DNA from: Pseudomonadota bacterium
GTDB lineage: Bacteria > Pseudomonadota > Gammaproteobacteria > Steroidobacterales > SZUA-146
Reading direction: 5' to 3'
Assembly (NCBI GenBank): GCA_039028935.1
Contig: JBCCHD010000028.1
Location: 1-47,634 of the forward strand
DNA: 47,634 bases
Of the stretch, positions 15,162-21,942 are shown piece after piece; the stretch's first letter is position 1; each line of letters opens with the position of its first letter. A model generated the notes under the pieces. It made no database searches, had not been told where the DNA came from, and saw only the letters and a list, made by a program, of their open reading frames with translations. A program made the position numbers and the translations under genes.

Positions 15162-17018
15162 ATGCGAAACGATCATCAACTCAAACTGGACCAGGCCCAT
15201 CCGCGGGCGGGCGACGAACTCACCGGCGCTGAGATGCTCGTGCAGATTCTCGCCGATGAGGGCGTCGACACGGTGTTTGGCTACAGCGGCGGTGCGATCT
15301 TGCCTACGTTTGACGCGATCTTTCGCTACAACTTTGATAACGAAACGACCGACGGTACGCCGGCGATGAACCTGGTGGTGCCCGCCAACGAGCAGGGCGC
15401 GGCGTTTATGGCTGCCGGCTACGCGCGCGCGAGCGGTAAGGTCGGCGTGTCGCTGGTGACGTCCGGTCCGGGCGCGACCAACACCGTAACACCCGTGCGC
15501 GATTGCATGGCCGACTCCACGCCCATCGTGGTGATTTGCGGTCAGGTGCCCACCGGCGCCATTGGCACGGATGCGTTTCAAGAAGCACCGATCAGCAGCA
15601 TTATGGGGCCGGCGTGTAAGCACGTGTTCTTGGTCACCGACCCAACCGAACTGGAGGCCACGGTGCGCACGGCGTTTGAAATCGCGCGCACGGGACGGCC
15701 GGGTCCCGTCGTCATCGACATTCCAAAAGACGTGCAAAACTGGTCGGGCGCCTTTACCGGCACTGGCCTCTTACCGATTCCGGGTTATCGACAGCGCATG
15801 GCGCGACTGGCTGAAAACCGTTTGGATGAAGCCGGTGCCGAGCGCTTTGTCGAGCTTTTCGCCCAAGCGAAAAAGCCGTTGATCTACGCCGGGGGTGGCG
15901 TTGTTAATGCCGATGCTTCGGACTTACTGCGCGAGCTGTCCGATCGATTTTCGATTCCGGTGGTGACCACGCTCATGGGCATTGGCGCGGCCGATACGAC
16001 TCAAGAATTGTCGCTACACATGCTGGGCATGCACGGCACCGCGTTTGCCAACTATGCGGTGGAGGAGTGTGATTTTCTGATTGCCGTTGGTGCTCGGTTT
16101 GATGATCGTGTCGCCGGTGTGCCCGATAAGTTTGCGCCGCGCGCGAAGCACATTGCGCATTTTGATATCGACGCCACGGAAATTAGTAAGGTGGTGAGCG
16201 CCGACTGGTATCACGTGGGGTCGCTCCACGACAGCGTGCGCAAAGTGATCGATGCCTTAGCGGTCGCCACACTGCCGGATCTGAGCGATTGGCTGGGTGA
16301 GATTGGCAAGCTTAAGCGTGATTTTGCACTGGATTATAATCGCGATAGCGAGTCGATTCAGCCCTACTATGTGATCGAAGAAATCAATCGTCTCACCAAA
16401 GGCGAAGCGATTATCTCCACCGGCGTAGGTCAGCATCAAATGTGGGCGGCGCAGTACTTTGATTTTCGACATCCGCGTTTATGGCTCACCTCCGGCAGTA
16501 TGGGCACCATGGGTTTTGGTTTGCCTGCCGCCATCGGTGCGCAGTTTGCGTGCCCGTCGCGCCTGGTGATCGATATTGATGGTGATGGCAGCATGCGCAT
16601 GAACTTTGGCGAACTCGAAACCGTCACCACGTATGAGCTGCCGGTCAAAGTGGTGGTGCTCAATAATTTCGGTGATGGCATGGTGCAACAGTGGCAGCGT
16701 CTGTTCTTTAAAGGGCGGATGTCCGCGAGCGACAAATCGCTGCACAAGAAAAATTTCGTTAAAGCCGCCGAAGCCGATGGCTTTGTGTTTGCCAAGCGCC
16801 TCGATCAAAAAGCCGATGTGCCGGCAGTGGTTAAAGAATTCATCGAGTTTGACGGTCCGGCCTTTTTGGAAGTGATCATTGATCGCGACGCGGAGGTCTA
16901 TCCGATGGTAGGGCCGGGTCAGTCTTACGATCAGATGATCACAGGGCCCTACATCAAGTCGCGTAGCGACGAGCCGCCACCGGCCGACATGGATCCCAAT
17001 ACGACCGAGATGTTCTAA
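15162..17018 (+). CDS. ilvB: acetolactate synthase large (catalytic) subunit
   Basis: The enzyme condenses pyruvate with pyruvate or 2-oxobutanoate, using thiamine diphosphate, to start valine, leucine and isoleucine synthesis. It has 618 residues: an N-terminal PYR domain (GYSGGAILPTFDAI, catalytic Glu in ANEQGAA, TSGPGATNTVT), a central domain and a PP domain with the ThDP motif GDGSMRMNFGEL to NNF. Compared with familiar IlvB/IlvI it has an extra segment of about 16 residues (RYNFDNETTDGTPAMN) before the catalytic Glu, and Ser replaces Pro in the usual GYPGG. A C-terminal extension rich in Pro and Asp follows. The ATG at 15162 has AGGCGA immediately upstream, a tight spacing. The gene is divergent from ilvH across 164 bases. 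Confidence 0.95.
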   Translation: MRNDHQLKLDQAHPRAGDELTGAEMLVQILADEGVDTVFGYSGGAILPTFDAIFRYNFDNETTDGTPAMNLVVPANEQGAAFMAAGYARASGKVGVSLVTSGPGATNTVTPVRDCMADSTPIVVICGQVPTGAIGTDAFQEAPISSIMGPACKHVFLVTDPTELEATVRTAFEIARTGRPGPVVIDIPKDVQNWSGAFTGTGLLPIPGYRQRMARLAENRLDEAGAERFVELFAQAKKPLIYAGGGVVNADASDLLRELSDRFSIPVVTTLMGIGAADTTQELSLHMLGMHGTAFANYAVEECDFLIAVGARFDDRVAGVPDKFAPRAKHIAHFDIDATEISKVVSADWYHVGSLHDSVRKVIDALAVATLPDLSDWLGEIGKLKRDFALDYNRDSESIQPYYVIEEINRLTKGEAIISTGVGQHQMWAAQYFDFRHPRLWLTSGSMGTMGFGLPAAIGAQFACPSRLVIDIDGDGSMRMNFGELETVTTYELPVKVVVLNNFGDGMVQQWQRLFFKGRMSASDKSLHKKNFVKAAEADGFVFAKRLDQKADVPAVVKEFIEFDGPAFLEVIIDRDAEVYPMVGPGQSYDQMITGPYIKSRSDEPPPADMDPNTTEMF

Positions 17019-17351
17019 GTCAAATCAATCGGTTTGAACTGATTGCACGACGTTCTTCGCGGCCAAAACTGCGCAAGTTGGCGCGCCGGTTTGCGTCCGG
17101 TCGCGGGCCGCACGTCTCCTCTCCCAAACACCGCTCAGCGGCTGCTCTGGCTCCTGTTCACAAATGAGTTGTTCTGACTCATATCGTGCGTTTCTCTCGA
17201 TTGTTTGCGTCGGTTTTTGCCGCTCGAGACAATCGCACACCGAATTCGCCTCTGCCTTATGGTGACTGACTTGATTCAGTGCGAACCCCTGCCTAACCTA
17301 TCGGTATAACAAAATGTGCTGATGACGCATTAACAAAACTCGGGGAACGCA
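17019..17351. other. 333-base intergenic region after ilvB
   Basis: No gene is visible. Just after ilvB, a nine-pair hairpin with one G-T wobble (17026-17045, CAATCGGTT against AACTGATTG) lacks a T-run, so termination is doubtful. TATAAC at 17305-17310 could be a -10 for the next gene, but no good -35 stands 16-18 bases before it. GGGGA lies shortly before the ATG at 17352. Confidence 0.5.
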
Positions 17352-18998
17352 ATGCTCAATGGAATAGCCCGCTGGCTCTGTGGGTGGCTCGCTGTTGCGG
17401 TGTGTGGGGTCGCGGCGGTCGCGCAGTCGGGTCTGCCCGCACGTCCAATCAATCTCACCTGTGTCGCACCCGCGGCGGCGGCCGTAGGATTTACGCTTGA
17501 AAAAACCATCGTGTCGGCGGAGACGCGTGGCGCTGCGGCTGCCTCGCGCGACAACGGCGTGTTGTATCGAGGCATCGCGCTGCCGGCGTTTCACCAACAC
17601 TACGTCTACCTTCAAGACAACGCGCTTAAAGTCGACTCGCGTTTCGGTCATGGGTCGGCCACGTTGGATGTCGACATCGCGTTGCCCGAGGGAAGCGCGC
17701 TCACCGAAGGGGTCGATAGTGAGCTGTATATTATTGATCCACAGGGACAGGCCTGGCAGCTTAAGCAAGAGCCGTTGACGGCGGGTGGAGCGGCCACGTT
17801 GCTGTCCGAGACCGGTTGTTTTGATCCGGCGGATCCCTCGATTCCGGCGCCGGGACTGATTGAATATTCGCCTTCCGCTCCATTGTGGTCAGACAACGCC
17901 GCCAAACGGCGCTGGATTGCGATGCCCGATTGGCAGACGAGCGGCACGCAGATCAGCATTCTGCCCGACGGCGATTTTGATTTTCCAAACGGCACGGTGC
18001 TGGTGAAGGAATTTCGATTGGGCAACACGATTGTCGAAACCCGTTTGTTTGTGCGCGATTTGACCGGCGACTGGACGGGCTACTCCTACGAGTGGAACGC
18101 CGAACAAACCGACGCGACCTTGTTGAGCACCACAAAAACAATCACGATCAACGGCCAAGAGTGGACCTATCCCGCGCCCGCCGAGTGTTTGGTCTGTCAC
18201 GGTGCGGCGGCCAACCGCAGTCTGGGTTTGGAAACCGCCCAACTCAATCACGCCATCACCTATTCGGCGACGGGCATTTCGGCCAACCAGCTCACCACAC
18301 TGGTCAGTATCGGGTTGATCGACCCGAGCATCGGCGACGTGTCGTTGCTCTACGCCTTGCCGTTTTATGATGATGTGGGCGCGCCTGTCGATGAGCGCGC
18401 GCGCGGATACCTACACAGTAATTGTTCTAATTGCCACCGCCCTGGTGGTCTGGGTGTAGGGCCAATGAACTTTTTGTATCAGCTTGACGGGAGTGCGATC
18501 GGCTCGAATGACGTGGATCCGTGGCGCGGCAACCTTGGGGTGCCGGGCGCAAAGATTTTGCTCCGCGGTGCACCTGAGCTGTCGGTTATCTCGTTGCGCA
18601 TGAAGGCGCTCGATTTTACTCGTATGCCCTTAATCGGTTCAGCCATTATCGATGTGCAGGGCACAACGCTTATCGACGATTGGATTGAATCAGGGCTTGG
18701 CTTTGGGATCGGTGATGCCGATGGCGATAACAAGGCCGACGACCTCGATAACTGCTCGGCGGTGGCGAACTCGACACAAATCGACGCGGATGGAGATGGC
18801 TATGGCAACGCGTGCGATCCGGATCTTAACAACGACAACATCGTCAACTTTCTGGATTTGGCGTTATTCAGCAACGTGTTCTTAACCAACGATGCCGTTG
18901 CCGACTTTAATGGTGACGGGGTAGTCAATTTTGTCGATCTGTCGATACTCGCGGGCTTCATCTTTATGGCGCCCGGCCCAAGCGGTCTCAATCCCTAA
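17352..18998 (+). CDS. secreted diheme c-type cytochrome (SO2930-like) with TSP3/dockerin-like tail
   Basis: The 548-residue product starts with a signal peptide ending near AVAQ. The core resembles the SO2930/HNE_0200 family of diheme cytochromes, with LIEYSPSAPLWSDNAAKRRW and two haem sites, CLVCH (Cys279, His283) and CSNCH (Cys358, His362). From about residue 455 a calcium-binding tail follows: TSP3-type repeats (DADGDNKADDLDNC, DADGDGYGNACDPD), then two dockerin-like EF motifs (NNDNIVNFLDL, NGDGVVNFVDL), ending in APGPSGLNP. The cytochrome core acts outside the inner membrane; its redox partner is unknown. The tail probably mediates calcium-dependent folding or surface retention. The same tail occurs on the convergent protease and on the protein at 46218. 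GGGGA precedes the ATG. Confidence 0.85.
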   Translation: MLNGIARWLCGWLAVAVCGVAAVAQSGLPARPINLTCVAPAAAAVGFTLEKTIVSAETRGAAAASRDNGVLYRGIALPAFHQHYVYLQDNALKVDSRFGHGSATLDVDIALPEGSALTEGVDSELYIIDPQGQAWQLKQEPLTAGGAATLLSETGCFDPADPSIPAPGLIEYSPSAPLWSDNAAKRRWIAMPDWQTSGTQISILPDGDFDFPNGTVLVKEFRLGNTIVETRLFVRDLTGDWTGYSYEWNAEQTDATLLSTTKTITINGQEWTYPAPAECLVCHGAAANRSLGLETAQLNHAITYSATGISANQLTTLVSIGLIDPSIGDVSLLYALPFYDDVGAPVDERARGYLHSNCSNCHRPGGLGVGPMNFLYQLDGSAIGSNDVDPWRGNLGVPGAKILLRGAPELSVISLRMKALDFTRMPLIGSAIIDVQGTTLIDDWIESGLGFGIGDADGDNKADDLDNCSAVANSTQIDADGDGYGNACDPDLNNDNIVNFLDLALFSNVFLTNDAVADFNGDGVVNFVDLSILAGFIFMAPGPSGLNP

Positions 18999-19031
18999 CG
19001 TTGGTCGAATTTTTCCTGCGCAGTTCGGCAC

Positions 19032-19072
19032 AAAAAACGCCACGCCGCCAATCTAGCGACGTGGCGTTTTTT
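19032..19072. terminator. bidirectional intrinsic terminator
   Basis: AAAAAACGCCACG (19032-19044) pairs with CGTGGCGTTTTTT (19060-19072) around a 15-base loop. The A-run and T-run at the ends make it work in both directions. It lies between the convergent cytochrome and protease genes, 34 bases after the first and 24 after the second. Confidence 0.9.
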
Positions 19073-19095
19073 TAGCCGCGCTAAACGCGCAGCGA

Positions 19096-21456
19096 TTATT
19101 CCACTAAGCCACTGGGTCCGGGTGGACTCAGGAAGTAGGTGGAGACAATCGCAAAGTCGAGGAAGTTCACTGCGCCGTCTCCGTTCAGATCGGCCAGCGT
19201 GTCGGTGGTGTTAAACACCGCCGAGAACTGCGCAACATCGGCAAAGTTGACCACGTTGTCGTTGTTAAAGTCGGGGTCACAGATGTTGCCGTAACCGTCG
19301 CCATCGACATCGGTCTGATCGGCGTTAGCCACCAACGTACAGTTATCGGCCGAGTCATTCACGCCGTCGCCGTCGGCATCAGCGACACCAAACACATCGC
19401 AGACAAAGCCATTGTCCCCTAGGACAAATACGTCATCCACGGCCCACCACCACTCGTATGACGCATTGTAGTACCGCAAGCGCACTTGAAAATCGAACGC
19501 GCGATAGGCGGTAATGTCGAGACTCACAACGCCTGAGGCATCGCCACCCGAGAAATTGGCGATGGTCACCCACTGACCATTGGTGGCGGTTGAGCGCACA
19601 TCCACATCGGCCTGCTCATCTTGACCGCCGGTGTACCAATTAAAGTCATGCGTAAACTGCAGCCGTACGTTTTGCAGTTGAGCCGTGTCGATCACGGGGC
19701 TAACCAATTCCTCTTCTTGCGTTGAGCCGGTGCCCGCCGCGTCTGAGTCGATGATCATGTAAGGCGCGATCAGCGGTAAGGTTCGGCCACCGGGGTTGGT
19801 GTCGGTCCAGGTAGCGGCCGCGCCACCGCCTGAGCCACCATCGATCACCGACCAGGCACCCGCACCCGCATCAAAGCCGCTGTTATAGATCTCAATATCG
19901 GGCACGTCGCCGAGCGGCAAGCTCACCGTGTTGAGCACATCCTCAAATGTGCCGCCACCGGTAGACGATAGGGCGGTTAGATCAAAGCTTATGGTGTTGC
20001 CGCACATCGCGTCGGTGGGGATGGTGATGGTAATCGGGGCGCTGACGGCGCTTGAGCCGGCGTCCACATTGCCAAACGACAACGCGGAGTCGTCGATCAC
20101 AATCGCATCGGTCACCGCTGCATTGAGTCCGATTTGGGCGACGACGTCCGCCGCATTTTGTGAGCACGACGCATTGCGGACCTGTACGGTAAACTGCCAG
20201 CTCTCACCGGGTTCGATAATGGTGTCGCCGTTACCAATCACTTCGACCGGATCGCTGGCGCCGGTAAACTCAAGCGACAGACTGTCGGTGCACAGGAACG
20301 GCTCTATCAGTGGCGCGATGTCGGTCATCAGCATACCGCGGTTGCCCACGCCCGGTGTGGTACAGCCACCGCAGTGGTGTAGCGCGACCAGCTTGTTGTC
20401 CGACGCACGATAAATTGCCGAACCCGAGCTGCCGCCCTCGGTATCGAGCGTGTTGTAGTAGCGTAGCACCGTGCCGTCGACTTCCACGTCGGTACCACTG
20501 CCTTGGGTGATTTCAAGCGGGCGCCCATCAGGGTGCTGCAGGATATAAATTTCCTCGCCCGATGTAAGCGGCGTGGTGTCAATGTCAGCATAGCCAAAGG
20601 TGGCGGCAGGATCGCCTTCAACAGTGGTGAGTGCAAAGTCAAGATCGCCTGGCGCGGCATCGCAATTGATGAAGGGCTCACTCGCCAGCATTTCGTCGCA
20701 GCGGAAGCCCTGCCAGTCGGTGGTGGTTGGGGCGCCAATGTTGCATCCCGTGCGATAGAAGTTGAAGACATACTCAGTCCCATCGCACTGCAACTGGCTG
20801 CCCACGCAGTGCTGGTTGGTCAGCACCACGTTGTTGGGCGACACATTTGAGCCCGAGCAAAAGAGGGCGGTGTTGGCATTGCCGCCTACGGACATGACCC
20901 CGACCGCGGCCTGAGCGTTTGCCCATTTGCCCGCGTCGTTCTGTATGCACACCGCATCGTCGAATTCTTCGGGCGAACAAATGCTGCGGCTGTCGCTTTC
21001 GATTGCGGGCTTAAACATATCGGCCGAGCCGATGATGAGCCGGTCGATGCCAAACGGCATTTTGTCGTAGGGCGAGTGATACTCAAATCGCAGCGTCATG
21101 CCCTCACCCTGCGAGGACAGCGCCCAAAAGTTGATGCGTGACTTGGGTCCTTGGCCGGTGAGCGTTTCCACGACTCGCCCCCGGTCATTGATAATGTGCA
21201 GCGCATCGCCAGGCCGCAGATTCATGTTGTGAATGTGCGCTTTGATAAAGCTCGCACCTGGGTGCGCAATGCTGCGCGTCCATACCCATTTGTCGCCCTG
21301 GCGGCTGGCTTTGGACAAGTCCGCGTCCAGCGCATACTCGATCGCATTACCGACCACAGAACGTTCCACTTCAGGCTGTGGTTTGGCGGCATTTACCGTC
21401 AGGCTATAGGTCAAAAAAAAGACGAGCGCGACAGCGCCTCTACGTGTGTTGGTCAT
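19096..21456 (-). CDS. secreted trypsin-like serine protease with TSP3/dockerin-like tail
   Basis: From the ATG at 21456, seven bases after a strong AGGGGGA site, the product has 786 residues. The frame runs open to 21780, but that part has no signal peptide. A signal peptide ends near VNAA, a propeptide-like region follows, then a chymotrypsin-fold domain with His216 in TNQHC, Asp273 in DLDFAL and Ser344 in GGSSGSAIY, all in the right order. Next come a CARDB-like strand-rich segment (EPGESWQFTVQVRNASC) and a jelly-roll-like domain (RLQFTHDFNWYTGGQDE to YEWWWAVDDVFVLG). TSP3 repeats, two dockerin-like EF motifs and PPGPSGLVE close the protein. It should be an extracellular or surface peptidase with a V8/lysyl-endopeptidase-like triad; specificity is not evident. 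Confidence 0.88.
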   Translation of the reverse strand: MTNTRRGAVALVFFLTYSLTVNAAKPQPEVERSVVGNAIEYALDADLSKASRQGDKWVWTRSIAHPGASFIKAHIHNMNLRPGDALHIINDRGRVVETLTGQGPKSRINFWALSSQGEGMTLRFEYHSPYDKMPFGIDRLIIGSADMFKPAIESDSRSICSPEEFDDAVCIQNDAGKWANAQAAVGVMSVGGNANTALFCSGSNVSPNNVVLTNQHCVGSQLQCDGTEYVFNFYRTGCNIGAPTTTDWQGFRCDEMLASEPFINCDAAPGDLDFALTTVEGDPAATFGYADIDTTPLTSGEEIYILQHPDGRPLEITQGSGTDVEVDGTVLRYYNTLDTEGGSSGSAIYRASDNKLVALHHCGGCTTPGVGNRGMLMTDIAPLIEPFLCTDSLSLEFTGASDPVEVIGNGDTIIEPGESWQFTVQVRNASCSQNAADVVAQIGLNAAVTDAIVIDDSALSFGNVDAGSSAVSAPITITIPTDAMCGNTISFDLTALSSTGGGTFEDVLNTVSLPLGDVPDIEIYNSGFDAGAGAWSVIDGGSGGGAAATWTDTNPGGRTLPLIAPYMIIDSDAAGTGSTQEEELVSPVIDTAQLQNVRLQFTHDFNWYTGGQDEQADVDVRSTATNGQWVTIANFSGGDASGVVSLDITAYRAFDFQVRLRYYNASYEWWWAVDDVFVLGDNGFVCDVFGVADADGDGVNDSADNCTLVANADQTDVDGDGYGNICDPDFNNDNVVNFADVAQFSAVFNTTDTLADLNGDGAVNFLDFAIVSTYFLSPPGPSGLVE

Positions 21457-21942
21457 AGTTCCCCCTGTTGTACGGCGCCCGGTTGTCATGTTGCGAGCCG
21501 TGCTTCTTCCCGAGCGTGGACTCGTGCTGGTGGCCGCCATGTCGGCCCAGCCAGCGGTTAGGTAAGCGCCGATGTTTGGGTCAACATAACGCGCCGCGAA
21601 GCAGAACGCAAAGTGACCAAATCTCATGGCCTGGAGTAGGCAAATCGCTGAATTGCCACTGAAAACTCGATTGACCATGCCTGTTTCGCCAGCCCACGGA
21701 CGATTGTGTGACGCAGTTGGGAGCCATCGATGACCGATGCTGGCACGATGGTGGGGGGCCAGTCTGACCATTCCATTCATGGCCGTCGCGGAATCATATT
21801 AAATTACAGATAGTTCGCACCATCTGTTAATATGATTTCTGGGGGTAGCAAACCGTATTTCAGCGCAGCGGGCGGCGATTGTCCACTGTGCCCAGTGGGT
21901 GGTGCTCGACACACGGCGCCAAAATAGGAAAAGCCAACAAGA
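21457..21942. other. 486-base divergent intergenic region
   Basis: This lies between the divergent protease and GGDEF-EAL genes. The frames within it have no ribosome sites and no motifs. The part next to the protease is GC-rich and shows only its ribosome site. The part next to the GGDEF-EAL gene turns AT-rich and holds the inverted repeat at 21792-21837. TATGAT at 21831-21836 could be a -10, but no matching -35 is seen. Confidence 0.5.
21792..21837. repeat. 46-base AT-rich nested inverted repeat upstream of the c-di-GMP gene
   Basis: Outer arms AATCATATTAA (21792-21802) and TTAATATGATT (21827-21837) are perfectly complementary. Inner arms ACAGAT (21806-21811) and ATCTGT (21822-21827) are also perfect. 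Allowing a four-base bulge, about 16 base pairs can form around a 10-base loop. It lies 106 bases before the ATG of the GGDEF-EAL gene, in a locally AT-rich patch. No T-run follows, so it is not a plain terminator; an operator or a small miniature element is more likely. Confidence 0.7.

Noticed and set aside
14994-15737. 247-codon minus-strand frame covering the ilvB start
   Set aside because: It overlaps the conserved N-terminus of ilvB and is Arg/His-rich as expected for an antisense frame. Only its last 15 codons are noted as a possible leader.
18712-19380. true cellulosome dockerins
   Set aside because: The two EF-like motifs resemble type I dockerins, but no cohesin, scaffoldin or carbohydrate-active enzyme is in the window; called dockerin-like only.
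19096-21780. longer start of the serine protease at 21780
   Set aside because: The extra 108 codons have no signal peptide and no ribosome site, while the ATG at 21456 has both.
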